A DNA stretch of 64,000 nt from Phycisphaerales bacterium (GCA_003170415.1 PMZJ01000026.1:124001-188000), one strand, 5' to 3'. Numbered from the stretch's first letter, positions 15,727 to 24,534 are shown. Numbers and translations are program-made. The notes: generated by a model not told the origin, from the sequence alone.

Positions 15727-16008
15727 ACACTTGACTTTCACCAATAGTAACCTTGTGCATAGTAATTGGATTCGCACAATTACGCCTTTTATGGCAGAAA
15801 GGAGACAACGGAGGAGTGAATTAAGTAGCATTGATTTCCTTCTTTCGGCTGTTCCTGCTGGCCGAATCGCTAAGCTCAGATAAAGTAGGTTCATCAGAAT
15901 TGAAATTAATGAGCGGGCGTAGTTATGCGAAGTTTTTTATTCAGCGGGTGAAACCAGGACACTGCAAGGCGTGTGGCTTTGCAGGGAAGAAAAGAAAGGA
16001 AGGTATTT

Positions 16009-17517
16009 ATGAGGAAAGCTTTATTGATTGTTGCGATGCTGTTATTGGCAACTCCGGTAATGGCAACCACTACAATCACAGCCGTCAAGGGGACGCAGTT
16101 TACAGCGTCCGACAACAACCTTGTACAGCCGATCAGTATTACCTATAGCAGCACGGTTGATGTAAGGGCGTTTGCTCTTGATATTAACATCGATAGCAGC
16201 AATGGCAGTCCGAATTTCCAGGGAATCCGGGGTTTCAAAACCGGAGAATCCAATGCCGCAAGTCCGGGCTATGGGATATTCCCGAGCAGATTCCGGCAGT
16301 TCATTGTTGTTACCAGTCCGAACTGGATTGACCCGAATTACAACCCGACCACGGCTTGGAATGAGCCAGGTACAACCAGCGGCACGTGGGGCATGGGCTT
16401 TCCACAAATGATCGTCGAAATGGGCACGTTGTATCTTGGCGATGCAAACAAGCCGGCTACGTCGGGCACATTGTTCACGTTCGATGTCAACAACTGGGGC
16501 GTATATGGGACATTCCACCTTACTATAGCTGCGGATGCTCTTCGCGGCGGTGTGGTTAATACCGATGGTAATTCGATAGCCGCAACTTTTGTGGGTACCG
16601 ATATTACCTTTACAGCACCCGGAGCGACTGTTCCGAATGTTGTTGGTATGACACAGACGGCTGCGAATAATGCAATTACAGGCGCCACTCTCAATGTTAT
16701 GACCACAACGGGTGTGTACAGCGACGTTTGTGCTGTGACTATAGTTATTAGTCAGGTTCCGGCCGCCGGAACGGTTGTTCCGTTGCATTCAGATGTGAAC
16801 TATGTGTATTCGCTGGGCAAATTCCCGGCTCCATCGGAGATTATTTACCCGAAGTGGGACTCCGACTGCTGCGTACCGATTTACTGGTCGCCAGTAGCAG
16901 GGGCAACCGCATATCAGCTTGAGAGATCCGCAGACAGCGGAAGCACCTTCACGAGCACAATCTATACGGGAACCGCCACGTACAAGGGGGATGCCGTCAC
17001 AGCAGGCCCGCACTATCGTTACAGGGTCCTGGCTAAGAATGCAAACAGCACCAGCTTGTATATGACCGGGACGTATGATTGCAACGCCTACCTGAGCACA
17101 TGCTATAAGGGCGGCGTTACGAGTGACCCGAACTGGGCACAGTGGCTGTTAGTCGGCAGACCTGATTGCTGGTGCAAGGCAAGCACCGCTCAGGAACCAA
17201 ACGGCAGCGGGTATCAGTGCGACGGCGACGCGGATGGCACAGTTAACGCAAATGGCTATCGCGTTTACGCCGCCGATTTGAGTATGCTGTCGGCGAACTA
17301 CAAGAAGACGGCATCGCAGTTGACGATGGACCCGAACGTTACACTGCAAGGTAAACTGAAGATTCATGCGGCTTGTGCCGACTTCGACCACAAAGCGAAT
17401 GCGAACGGTTACCGTGTTTACGCCGGTGATTTGTCGATTCTGGCAGCTAACTACAAGAAGCTGAACTCGTCGTCAGTAACTGCAACTAACAAGTTACCGG
17501 GCAACTGCCCGAGGTAA
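16009..17517 (+). CDS. Exported multi-domain protein with PASTA-like, Fn3-like and dockerin-like repeats
   Basis: ATG 16009 follows AAAGGAAGG; a start 36 bases upstream is unlikely. The 502-residue product has a signal peptide (1-19) and an immunoglobulin/cohesin-like beta domain (20-200). A PASTA-like segment (VPNVVGMTQTAANNAI, about 207-265) and a fibronectin-III-like segment (about 275-345) follow. The end has two copies of a DxDxDG-like element followed by NANGYRVYAADLSMLSANYKK and NANGYRVYAGDLSILAANYKK, which resembles dockerin type I calcium loops. It may be part of an extracellular or cell-surface complex acting on polysaccharide. It lacks a PEP-CTERM tail, unlike its neighbours. Confidence 0.75.
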   Translation: MRKALLIVAMLLLATPVMATTTITAVKGTQFTASDNNLVQPISITYSSTVDVRAFALDINIDSSNGSPNFQGIRGFKTGESNAASPGYGIFPSRFRQFIVVTSPNWIDPNYNPTTAWNEPGTTSGTWGMGFPQMIVEMGTLYLGDANKPATSGTLFTFDVNNWGVYGTFHLTIAADALRGGVVNTDGNSIAATFVGTDITFTAPGATVPNVVGMTQTAANNAITGATLNVMTTTGVYSDVCAVTIVISQVPAAGTVVPLHSDVNYVYSLGKFPAPSEIIYPKWDSDCCVPIYWSPVAGATAYQLERSADSGSTFTSTIYTGTATYKGDAVTAGPHYRYRVLAKNANSTSLYMTGTYDCNAYLSTCYKGGVTSDPNWAQWLLVGRPDCWCKASTAQEPNGSGYQCDGDADGTVNANGYRVYAADLSMLSANYKKTASQLTMDPNVTLQGKLKIHAACADFDHKANANGYRVYAGDLSILAANYKKLNSSSVTATNKLPGNCPR

Positions 17518-17590
17518 AGTGAGTTTAACTAAAATGTATGAATGTTTTTTGAAAACTGAAAAAACTTTATTGAATCCTAAAGGAGGATGT

Positions 17591-18109
17591 ATGAAAAAGT
17601 TGTTAGTAGTTTTAATGGTCCTGTCGATGGCGACATTGGCCAACGCAGGTTTGGTAATTAGTGGCGCTCCGGCGACGATGGGTCCCAGCGACATAGTAAT
17701 TCTAAGTGTCGTTAGCGATGGTCTGACATCGACAGCCGACACTTTCCTGCTGATGGACGATAGCCCGCAAGGCGCTGCTGCGATTGATCTCTCGAGCGCA
17801 ACAAACGCTGTGAACTCGAATATCAATGGCGACACAGTTGTTTACGCTATGGGCGATCCGATGAATGGTGTGTTTATGGATATGTCGATTCCTGCATATC
17901 CAATCCCGAATCTTCCAGCCGGCACAGTCATTGACCAGTTGGTTCTGACCTACGATTCAGTTGTTGGTGTTGGCGCTGTTACACTGACTCTGGTAGGTGC
18001 CGATACGAGTACGCTGTTTGACACCGTGGTTATTAACCAGATACCTGAGCCGATGACAATGTGTCTGCTCGGTCTTGGTGGTCTGTTCCTTCGTCGTCGC
18101 AGCAAATAA
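17591..18109 (+). CDS. PEP-CTERM sorting domain protein
   Basis: ATG 17591 follows AAAGGAGGATGT. The 172-residue product has a signal peptide (1-19, ending ANA) and a beta-rich body. It ends in a short PEP-CTERM signal: PEPMTMCLLGLGGLFLRRR. Such tails are cut by an exosortase after export. The protein at 18865 has the same N-terminus and tail (LANAGLVIS and VANAGLVIS; PEPMT.CLLGLGGLFLRRR), so the two are paralogues. A strong terminator follows at 18144. Confidence 0.85.
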   Translation: MKKLLVVLMVLSMATLANAGLVISGAPATMGPSDIVILSVVSDGLTSTADTFLLMDDSPQGAAAIDLSSATNAVNSNINGDTVVYAMGDPMNGVFMDMSIPAYPIPNLPAGTVIDQLVLTYDSVVGVGAVTLTLVGADTSTLFDTVVINQIPEPMTMCLLGLGGLFLRRRSK

Positions 18110-18143
18110 GCGATAACGACAGAACAGTTTTTAGCTTTACAGA

Positions 18144-18176
18144 GAGGCAAGCCGGTTTGGCTTGCCTCTTTTTTTT
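18144..18176 (+). terminator. Rho-independent terminator after the PEP-CTERM gene
   Basis: GAGGCAAGCC (18144-18153) and GGCTTGCCTC (18159-18168) form a perfect 10-bp stem with a five-base loop, followed by eight T. Confidence 0.92.
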
Positions 18177-18203
18177 GTTTAAGCCACAGAGTAAAAATGT
18201 AAT

Positions 18204-18252
18204 TAGCCACAGATTACACTGATTTCACTGATTTATTTCAATCTGCGGCTAA
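18204..18252. repeat. Palindromic repeat AGCCACAGATT..., copy 1
   Basis: This copy begins TAGCCACAGATTACACTG and ends TCTGCGGCTAA, giving an imperfect hairpin. It touches the 3' end of the GxxExxY gene. Confidence 0.8.
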
Positions 18253-18621
18253 CTACAAAACCATTCGTTTGACCTGGACGGACGAGCCAAAGTTGATAAT
18301 AAGGCCTACCTCCAGACCCGTCGCTTTCAGGTAATTCAGCAGTTGCGCCTCAAACGCAGGATTGTGTTTTTCCGCCGATTTTACCTCTACCACTACTTTG
18401 TTATCGACAACAATATCAGCAAAGTATTCACCAACAAGTTGATTGTCATATTTTACTTCTATATACTTTTCCTGTTCAGCTAAAACGCCTCTTTTTCTCA
18501 ACTCTATCACCAGCGAATTATGATATACCTTTTCCAAAAAGCCGTAACCAAGCTTGTTATGGACGGTATGTGCGGCATTAATTATCTGCCCTGTTATTCC
18601 CTCATGCTTATATATACTCAT
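18253..18621 (-). CDS. GxxExxY family protein
   Basis: The 122-residue product has the family signature GYGFLEKVYHNSLVIELR (G-x-x-E-x-x-Y), followed by a nuclease-like core: E-x-x-Y-x-V-x-Y-D, FADIVVDNKVVVEVKS. In that segment the acidic residues and EVKS look like a PD-(D/E)xK arrangement. Members occur in many copies in planctomycetes and other genomes, but their role is unsettled. I took ATG 18621; ATG 18627 and GTG 18639 are alternatives. The gene fits exactly between two palindromic repeats (18204-18252 and 18633-18698) that share 22 identical bases at their start, suggesting the unit may move. Confidence 0.85.
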   Translation of the reverse strand: MSIYKHEGITGQIINAAHTVHNKLGYGFLEKVYHNSLVIELRKRGVLAEQEKYIEVKYDNQLVGEYFADIVVDNKVVVEVKSAEKHNPAFEAQLLNYLKATGLEVGLIINFGSSVQVKRMVL

Positions 18622-18632
18622 GACCATTATTA

Positions 18633-18698
18633 TAGCCACAGATTACACTGATTTGTATTTTTTATTTAATCTGTGTTCATCTGTGAAATCAGTGGCTA
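18633..18698. repeat. Palindromic repeat AGCCACAGATT..., copy 2
   Basis: It runs from TAGCCACAGATTACACTG to GTGAAATCAGTGGCTA and folds into a long hairpin with an A/T-rich loop. It covers the region just upstream of the GxxExxY start. Confidence 0.85.
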
Positions 18699-18864
18699 AA
18701 AATAATTCTCTGCGGCTTACCTCTTTTTTTTTGTTTGACAACGCTATTTATAGTCCAATATCATATAAATCGGTTCAGGGGAATGTGTTTTCAGTGGTTC
18801 GCCGGCTTGGCCGGGGGCCGAAGACCATTTAAATAATATAGTTGGGACTTGAAAGGAGAATGAG

Positions 18865-19389
18865 ATGAAGAGGTGGTTGGCAGTGGCGATGGTTTTGTCG
18901 CTGGCCGCTGTGGCTAACGCAGGTTTGGTAATTTCCGTAGGTGGACAGCCAAATCCGCCGGACCCATTCATTGTTTTGGCGCCAGGCCAGACAGCGTACA
19001 TCGGCATCTATAGCGACGGCGGGTTGTTTGCCGATGGAGTGGGGTACTTAGTCGTGAGCGGGCCTGCTGCGGCTGACATTGCCGGCGCGAGCCATTATGT
19101 GTCGGAGGAGTTGATTTATGTTGTGGGTTCGGGACCATTCACAGTGGGCTTTGACCTGAAAGATGCGGATACAGGGAACCCGCCTTATTTGCCAGGGGGC
19201 ACATTAGTCGATTACATCACTCTTAGCTCTAATGGCACGGGACAGATAGAGTTGGAATTATGGTTTGATGAGACCTCGGCCGACGGTCCGCTTCAGTTAA
19301 TGGATACCCAGGTTTTTAATATGGTTCCTGAGCCGATGACGCTTTGTCTGCTGGGTCTTGGCGGCCTGTTCCTTCGTCGCCGCAAATAA
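18865..19389 (+). CDS. PEP-CTERM sorting domain protein, paralogue of 17591
   Basis: ATG 18865 follows AAAGGAGAATGAG. The 174-residue product has a signal peptide (1-19), a beta-sandwich-like body rich in Gly and Pro, and the tail PEPMTLCLLGLGGLFLRRR. It is probably exported and processed by an exosortase. The mature domain is only distantly similar to the upstream paralogue. A good terminator follows its stop. Between the two paralogues the GxxExxY-repeat unit is inserted on the other strand. Confidence 0.85.
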   Translation: MKRWLAVAMVLSLAAVANAGLVISVGGQPNPPDPFIVLAPGQTAYIGIYSDGGLFADGVGYLVVSGPAAADIAGASHYVSEELIYVVGSGPFTVGFDLKDADTGNPPYLPGGTLVDYITLSSNGTGQIELELWFDETSADGPLQLMDTQVFNMVPEPMTLCLLGLGGLFLRRRK

Positions 19390-19419
19390 GCGGTCGTATA
19401 TCAAAGAAGTTTTCAGAAG

Positions 19420-19443
19420 GGCGGGTTTGACCCGCCTTTTTTT
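19420..19443 (+). terminator. Rho-independent terminator
   Basis: GGCGGGT (19420-19426) and ACCCGCC (19430-19436) form a stem with a three-base loop followed by seven T. Confidence 0.88.
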
Positions 19444-19474
19444 ATTGAAGAAAACGGTTTGTGCGGCTAAAATC

Positions 19475-19532
19475 TAAGCCACAGATTTCACTGTTGTTTT
19501 GAATCTGTGTTTATCTGTGGAATCAGTGGCTA
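19475..19532. repeat. Palindromic repeat AGCCACAGATT..., copy 3
   Basis: A third hairpin copy, from TAAGCCACAGATTTCACTG to GGAATCAGTGGCTA, lies just upstream of the lipoprotein gene at 19558. No GxxExxY gene is attached. Confidence 0.82.
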
Positions 19533-19557
19533 AAGTTGTTTATCGGGGTTTTGGAAT

Positions 19558-20109
19558 ATGAGGAATGTGATAAGTATCCTTGTATGCTCGTTGTCGGCTC
19601 TTGTGTTATTAACCGGCTGTAACGGGCCGGCATCGTCAAATGCCTTCCCGCCGAATGTCGCGGGGACGTGGCAGGCGGAGGGCAGCGTCTGGAAGATAGT
19701 CCTCTCAAAGGACGGCAAGGTTAAATCCGCCTTAGTGCCTATGGGCGAGGCCGAGGTCAGGCCAAACGAAACCACCAAATTTGAAATGAAAGACGGGAAA
19801 TTCAGCCATATCACGGCCGGCGAGTGTATCGCTGAATATAAACCCGTCGAAAGAGAGCTTTTTGTGAGTATAGAGCAGAAAGAGATTTACATGTCTCTTC
19901 CCGGAGATTCTCTCACCGGCAACAGCTTGGATATCTTCAGGGGGCCTGTCTCCGAGGATGGCAAGACGTGGAACGCCGAGCAGACGACTGTGTTTGATTA
20001 TGGCCCGCGGTTCCCGCAGGATGAAAATGATGTTAATAATCCTCAGCCGCTTACCTTCAGGAAAGTCGAAGAGCCGAATGCCATTGCGGATTCAAACAAA
20101 AACCATTAG
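19558..20109 (+). CDS. Lipoprotein of unknown function
   Basis: The 183-residue product has a lipoprotein signal with lipobox LLTGC, Cys at residue 21. The mature part is beta-rich (NVAGTWQAEGSVWKIVLSKDGK), like small lipocalin-type or copper-resistance-like barrels, but no family can be named. It is likely attached to a membrane. It lies upstream of a second lipoprotein, possibly co-transcribed. A palindromic repeat (19475-19532) lies directly upstream and may carry or disrupt its promoter. Confidence 0.65.
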   Translation: MRNVISILVCSLSALVLLTGCNGPASSNAFPPNVAGTWQAEGSVWKIVLSKDGKVKSALVPMGEAEVRPNETTKFEMKDGKFSHITAGECIAEYKPVERELFVSIEQKEIYMSLPGDSLTGNSLDIFRGPVSEDGKTWNAEQTTVFDYGPRFPQDENDVNNPQPLTFRKVEEPNAIADSNKNH

Positions 20110-20167
20110 GGGCGCCGATTGCGGGTAGCGTTTTGCCGGTGTCCCGATAATGCAAGGAGCGATAGAT

Positions 20168-20626
20168 ATGACAAGAGTATTTGCGGCGATTTTGGCAGTT
20201 TGTATGGCAGTCGTTTGGACAGGGGGTTGCCAGGAAGAGCAGGTATCATCGGATGTAAAACAATCTCGTCTTATAGCGGCGGAAAACGGAGACCTTAATC
20301 GGCAGCTTCAGCAAGAAGCGAAAAAACGGAACGAGGAGATAAAAAATCTCAACTCTCAGATGCAAACAGAAGCGAAAAAACGGGACGACGAGATTAAGAA
20401 CCTCAAAGCACAGTTCCAGACCGAAAAGGAAAAACTAAACGCCGATGTGGATAACCTCTCAAAGCAACTTGCGGAATGTGTGCAGGAAAGACAAGCCGCG
20501 CTGGACAATACAGAAGAAGGTATTAAAAAACGATCCGGGGAGTTAACTGAAGAAATGGTTGCACCTCTTTTGACTGAAATTGGTCAACTGAAAGAGAAAC
20601 TATCGAATTGTGAGAGGAAAAAGTAA
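20168..20626 (+). CDS. Coiled-coil lipoprotein
   Basis: ATG 20168 follows AAGGAGCGATAGAT; an upstream in-frame start lacks this. The 152-residue product has a lipobox at VWTGGC (Cys at about residue 21). A continuous charged coiled coil follows, in which the words KKRNEEIKNL and KKRDDEIKNL are direct repeats of about 17 residues. It resembles small murein-lipoprotein-like or LPP-type spacers in layout, but not in sequence. It could link the outer membrane to another layer. It converges on the gene at 20671. Confidence 0.6.
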   Translation: MTRVFAAILAVCMAVVWTGGCQEEQVSSDVKQSRLIAAENGDLNRQLQQEAKKRNEEIKNLNSQMQTEAKKRDDEIKNLKAQFQTEKEKLNADVDNLSKQLAECVQERQAALDNTEEGIKKRSGELTEEMVAPLLTEIGQLKEKLSNCERKK

Positions 20627-20670
20627 GTTTTGCCCGCAGAAATCCTCGGCGAAGTTAATTTTGAGGCGAA

Positions 20671-21654
20671 TTACTTATTGACGTCTTTTGTGTTAACGTT
20701 ATTTGCGCTTCCCGCTTCCCTCGTCTTGCCAAGCTCCTCTACCTGTTTAATCAGCTCATCCAGCTTCTTTTGCTCTTCCGGGGTTATTTCTTCCGATGTT
20801 CCCATTTGGGACACGAGTTTGTCTATCTCGGCGTTCTTTTCTTTTATGGCCGGCGAATCTTCAGGCACCGGTGTTTCCTGCGGGGGCTGCATACCTGCCG
20901 GGGCAGGTTGAGCCGCAGGGGTAATTCGTTCGGCTGCGGATGGTGTTGCGCCTTGTCTGGGACTCCGCCGAGCAGGGAGTGGAGCGGCACCTGGTCCGGC
21001 CGCGGTAACCGGCGGAGGTTGAATTGGGTTTTCAAGCCCCGGACGACCGGTCGGGACTTGTGCGGTGGGGCTGGCAGGTTCAGCCGACGATGTGGATGGG
21101 CTGGTTAAGGGTGGCGGGTTTTTGAGCAGTTTCCTCCACGGCTCCTGTACCTTGACGGTCATTTCAGATGTTCTTTGGCCATCCCGCACAATGATAGCAC
21201 CGTCTTTTACCGTCTCGATAGTCAAATGGCCGACGGCAGAACCCTGTTTGACCCAGTGAAGGCCCTTTCCTGGCTCATCTATCAGGACAAACGACTGTTC
21301 GGGATGCGAAGCGTAATAGCTGGTTGCTATCAGGTCGAATTTTGGCGCGATGACAGGCGGGGCCGGCACAGCAGGCCCCTGTGGGGCGGCGCCCGGCGCG
21401 ACTTTAGGCGGCGGGGGCGGGGGTGGATTGATGATAACGCTGTAAACGGTCGCCTCTTTTACAAGGGGTGATTCGGTGTTTTTTTGGGCGGAGTTCTGCC
21501 CCTTTGCTGCGGTGAACTTGTCAACGGTGCCGGGCGACTTGATGAACTCTTCTATTTTAGGGTCGCTGCGCACCCCGTAAACCGCCGGCAAAACAAGCAA
21601 TATCGTGGCCGCTATCGCCGCTATGATACTCGTTATTCGCAATGTCTTAATCAT
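20671..21654 (-). CDS. Membrane-anchored proline-rich protein, possibly GspC/PilP-like
   Basis: The 327-residue product has one N-terminal transmembrane helix (about 7-27). Two Pro-rich linkers are visible (about 78-100, with seven consecutive Pro, and about 180-260). Between them lies a small beta domain (about 105-175: FDLIATSYYASHPEQSFVLI through VKDGAIIVRDGQRTSEMTV) that has the pattern of the homology region of type II secretion GspC or pilus PilP, where an inner membrane protein links to the secretin. The C-terminus is an acidic coiled coil. No secretin or other secretion gene is present nearby, so the link is inference. Confidence 0.5.
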   Translation of the reverse strand: MIKTLRITSIIAAIAATILLVLPAVYGVRSDPKIEEFIKSPGTVDKFTAAKGQNSAQKNTESPLVKEATVYSVIINPPPPPPPKVAPGAAPQGPAVPAPPVIAPKFDLIATSYYASHPEQSFVLIDEPGKGLHWVKQGSAVGHLTIETVKDGAIIVRDGQRTSEMTVKVQEPWRKLLKNPPPLTSPSTSSAEPASPTAQVPTGRPGLENPIQPPPVTAAGPGAAPLPARRSPRQGATPSAAERITPAAQPAPAGMQPPQETPVPEDSPAIKEKNAEIDKLVSQMGTSEEITPEEQKKLDELIKQVEELGKTREAGSANNVNTKDVNK

Positions 21655-21768
21655 AGAGTTTCTACGTTATTTCGACATTCGGCGGCCTGAATTGTTCCAC
21701 TTTTTACTGTTTTTTTGGGGGATTACCTGCTATTTGGGGGCTGTGGCTGTCTGTTAGTTTTCCGGTCT

Positions 21769-21834
21769 AAGTAAATACATGGACTGCGGCCATGTCTGGA
21801 AGTAGAACAACTGTTTTGCACAGGATATTTACTT
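21769..21834. repeat. Inverted repeat after scpB
   Basis: TAAGTAAATA (21769-21778) pairs with TATTTACTTA (21825-21834), enclosing a smaller CATGG/CCATG hairpin. The right arm overlaps the scpB stop. It may end the operon, although no clear T-run follows. Confidence 0.4.
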
Positions 21835-22564
21835 ACTCGGGTTTTTTGAGTTCTTCGGCTTTGGGGAGGTCTTTGATGGTGTTGAGGCCGAAGACCTCGA
21901 GGAATTTTTTTGTTGTGCCGTAAAGCATTGGCCTGCCCACAATCTCGGCCCTGCCCGTGATTTTCACCAGGCCTTTATACATCAGGTTTCGAATCATCTC
22001 GCCAGCCGCGACGCCTCTTATCGCTTCAATATCGGCGCGGATGATGGGTTGCTTGTAGGCGATGATTGCCAGTGTTTCGAGAGCCGGCTGGCTGAGTTTG
22101 CCGTCGTCGCGTGCGCGAACGAGTTTTTTGAGCCAGTGGTTGTATTCGCTGAGCGTCAGCATCTGGTAGCCGCCCGCGATTTGCTCGATTCGAAAGGCGT
22201 TGTTGTTCGCCTTATATTTCTCGTTGAGGTCATCGATATGTTTGCGGAGCTGACGGACGTTTGTGCCGACAATCTCGGAAAGCCGAGCGGGCGTAAGCGA
22301 CTCATCGCTTGCGAAAAGCACCGCTTCCACAACCGATTCAACCGTTGGCTCAAATCCGGGCGGCAGGTCAGTCGGCTGCGACTGCTGGTCGCCCGACGTT
22401 TCGGTTTCGGCTTGTGCCTCAACATCCTGTGCCGGCTGTTCATCCGCCGGTTCAGTTGTCGATTCCGAGTTGTTCATTTGTTCGATTATACCGTTCTGCT
22501 CATCGGCGGCGCCGGTTTCGGGTGCGGATTCGCCTGTCGATGCTGCCAAATTTTCTTCTGTCAT
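21833..22564 (-). CDS. scpB: Segregation and condensation protein B
   Basis: The 243-residue product carries a disordered acidic/Gln-rich N-terminal extension (about 1-70) and then the ScpB core of two winged helices: VVEAVLFASDESLTPARLSEI and ALETLAIIAYKQPIIRADIEAIRG. Its end is YGTTKKFLEVFGLNTIKDLP. ScpB joins ScpA and SMC in condensing and segregating the chromosome; scpA is not in the window. The ATG at 22564 overlaps the nif3 stop (ATGA), as with other genes of this operon. An in-frame ATG four codons earlier is possible. Confidence 0.92.
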   Translation of the reverse strand: MTEENLAASTGESAPETGAADEQNGIIEQMNNSESTTEPADEQPAQDVEAQAETETSGDQQSQPTDLPPGFEPTVESVVEAVLFASDESLTPARLSEIVGTNVRQLRKHIDDLNEKYKANNNAFRIEQIAGGYQMLTLSEYNHWLKKLVRARDDGKLSQPALETLAIIAYKQPIIRADIEAIRGVAAGEMIRNLMYKGLVKITGRAEIVGRPMLYGTTKKFLEVFGLNTIKDLPKAEELKKPE

Positions 22565-23673
22565 AGTTTCATCCATCTAAATGGGTCTGCGTCCTTAGTG
22601 CTTACCTTTATTGTGACGCTTTTGAGCGGCTTTTGCAACTGTTTGGCTAATTTTTTGAGGATAAATCGTTCAGAAACCGTATGCGACAGGCACAGGCAGG
22701 TAAGCCCCGCTTCCTGAGCCGCAAGGGCCTGGTGGTGCTTTAGCTCGCCTGTAACGTAGAGGTCGGTATTCTCAGAGATAACGAGGTTGATGAGTTTGCC
22801 GCAGGAGCCGGCACATACGGCGGCGGTCTTGACGGTGCGTTTTTCGGGACCTATGACGCCGACGGCCTTTGCACCGGTGTGTTTCTTGAGTTTTTTAATG
22901 ATTTCCGATATCGGCGTCGGCTTTGCGAGCTTGCCCATTCTGCCCAATCCGAATTTTGCCTGCTCATCGACAAGTTTGAAAATGTCGTAAGCGGGCACTT
23001 CGTAGGGATGCGCATTCAGCATCGCGGTTACGACGCCGGCGAGTTTTTCCGCGGGGACAATCGCCTCGAATTTCAGTTCGGGGATTTTTTCGAGGACGCC
23101 TCTTTTGCCGATGGCAGGCCTCGCTCCTTCGAGTGGCAGAAAGCTTCCCTGTCCCTGTGATGAGAAGCTGCAATGGCTGTAATTACCGATGTGACCTGCG
23201 CCTGCTGCGAATACGGCGTTGGCGACTTTTGCCGCGGACTCGACGGGGACAAAGACCGCGAGTTTGTAGTTGTTGCCGACGGGTGCGGAGACGTAATCGC
23301 CGAGCGGGTGGCCGTTTTGTATTCCGACTATTTCTGCAAGCCCGTCATTTACGCCTCCTTCGACGGCATCCAGCGCGGTGTGGATGCAGAACACGGGGAT
23401 ACTCGCGCGAATCAGCTCGTAAACGACGCTTGTCGGGCCTTGCGTGTTTATTTTTTTCAGGCCGTCCCAGATGATGGGGTGATAGGCAACGATAAGGTCG
23501 GTTTTTAGCCGTTTGGCTTCTGCGAGAACGTCAGCGGTGATATCGATTGTGAGCAGGACGCGTTTAACGTTTTTATCCGCGCTTCCGAGGAGCAGGCCGA
23601 CGTTGTCCCATCTTTGCGCAAGACCCAGCGGGATGATTTTTTCTATTTGTGCCGCGATATCTTTAACCTTCAT
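22561..23673 (-). CDS. Nif3-like dinuclear metal centre protein
   Basis: The 370-residue protein has the metal ligands of the Nif3/YqfO family: AYHPIIWDG (about 61-69), CIHTALDAV (about 96-104) and near the C-terminus CLSHTVSERFIL. A PII-like insert occupies the middle (about 130-235), which is the long form found in YqfO. Members form hexameric rings; a role in GTP cyclohydrolase I-like folate metabolism has been proposed but not proven. It overlaps both neighbours by ATGA. Position between a PabC-like gene and scpB agrees with a folate link, as inference. Confidence 0.88.
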   Translation of the reverse strand: MKVKDIAAQIEKIIPLGLAQRWDNVGLLLGSADKNVKRVLLTIDITADVLAEAKRLKTDLIVAYHPIIWDGLKKINTQGPTSVVYELIRASIPVFCIHTALDAVEGGVNDGLAEIVGIQNGHPLGDYVSAPVGNNYKLAVFVPVESAAKVANAVFAAGAGHIGNYSHCSFSSQGQGSFLPLEGARPAIGKRGVLEKIPELKFEAIVPAEKLAGVVTAMLNAHPYEVPAYDIFKLVDEQAKFGLGRMGKLAKPTPISEIIKKLKKHTGAKAVGVIGPEKRTVKTAAVCAGSCGKLINLVISENTDLYVTGELKHHQALAAQEAGLTCLCLSHTVSERFILKKLAKQLQKPLKSVTIKVSTKDADPFRWMKL

Positions 23674-24533
23674 TTTTTACCCCTGCAATTGTTTTTCGCA
23701 AACTCGTCGTAATAATCCTGTATCTTTTTTGTTATAACTCCCGGCTTGCCTTCGCCGACGTTGTGCTTTTCGATGCCGACGACGGGCATTACCTGCATAA
23801 TGACGTTTGTGATGAATACCTCGTTTGCAGCAAGCAGGTCGTCGATTGTAAGGTCTTTTTCAATAAGCTCAATTTTGTTGGCGATTGCCCGCTCGCAAAC
23901 GGTTTTTCTGGCGATGCCGGGCAGGACGGGCGTATTGGTCGTCGGGGTGAATAATTTCGAGTCCTTCACTAAAAACACGTTACTGATGCAGCCCTCAGCT
24001 AATCGACCATCGATTGTGAACCAAAGGGCTTCCGCGGCCTTTTTTTCGTGTGCCTGTTTCAGTGCCAGCATACGCGATAAGTAACTTGTCGTCTTGTGTC
24101 CGCAGGCCGGGTCTGTGATGTTTTGTCTTGTCGGGCACAACACCACGAGTACGCCTTTTTTGTAATATTCAGCCGGATATGGTTGCAGTTTTGTCGCGGT
24201 TATGAGCAATGTTGGATTTGGTTTTGTTTGTGCCTGAGAAAATGTCCCTGCTGAAAGCGTCAGCCGAATCCGGGCATCTGTAAGATTGTTGACTTCGAGA
24301 ACTTTATTGACGGCCTTTGTGAGGTATTCTTTGTTATAAGAATGTTCAATGAACAAGGTCTTTGCGCTTGTTAATAATCTGTCTAAGTGGTCATCAAGCC
24401 GAAAGACAATGCCGTTATATGCACGCATTGTTTCAAACAGCCCGGCCCCATATAAAAATCCGCTGTCGCCGACCGATATTTGGCCTTCTTCGGTATTAAC
24501 AAGTTTATCGTTTAGGAAAATTTTATCTGTCAT
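23670..24533 (-). CDS. Class IV aminotransferase, possibly aminodeoxychorismate lyase (PabC)
   Basis: The 287-residue PLP enzyme has the fold IV marks: FLYGAGLFETMRAYNG (about 27-42), the PLP Lys in GHKTTSYLSR (about 147), GRLAEGCISNVFLV and a final TNVIMQVMPVVGI. The family includes branched-chain and D-amino acid aminotransferases as well as PabC, which makes 4-aminobenzoate. A remnant of a TrpE/PabB-type synthase lies two genes upstream in the same operon, so I favour PabC. A separate ilvE-like gene at 59459 supports this not being the branched-chain enzyme. Its neighbours are tightly coupled. Confidence 0.75.
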   Translation of the reverse strand: MTDKIFLNDKLVNTEEGQISVGDSGFLYGAGLFETMRAYNGIVFRLDDHLDRLLTSAKTLFIEHSYNKEYLTKAVNKVLEVNNLTDARIRLTLSAGTFSQAQTKPNPTLLITATKLQPYPAEYYKKGVLVVLCPTRQNITDPACGHKTTSYLSRMLALKQAHEKKAAEALWFTIDGRLAEGCISNVFLVKDSKLFTPTTNTPVLPGIARKTVCERAIANKIELIEKDLTIDDLLAANEVFITNVIMQVMPVVGIEKHNVGEGKPGVITKKIQDYYDEFAKNNCRGKK

Positions 24534-24534
24534 T

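Noticed and set aside
16042-16788. 248-residue minus-strand frame opposite the dockerin-like gene
   Set aside because: Rich in Asn/Ile/Arg without a fold, fully antisense to a gene with a signal peptide and known repeats.
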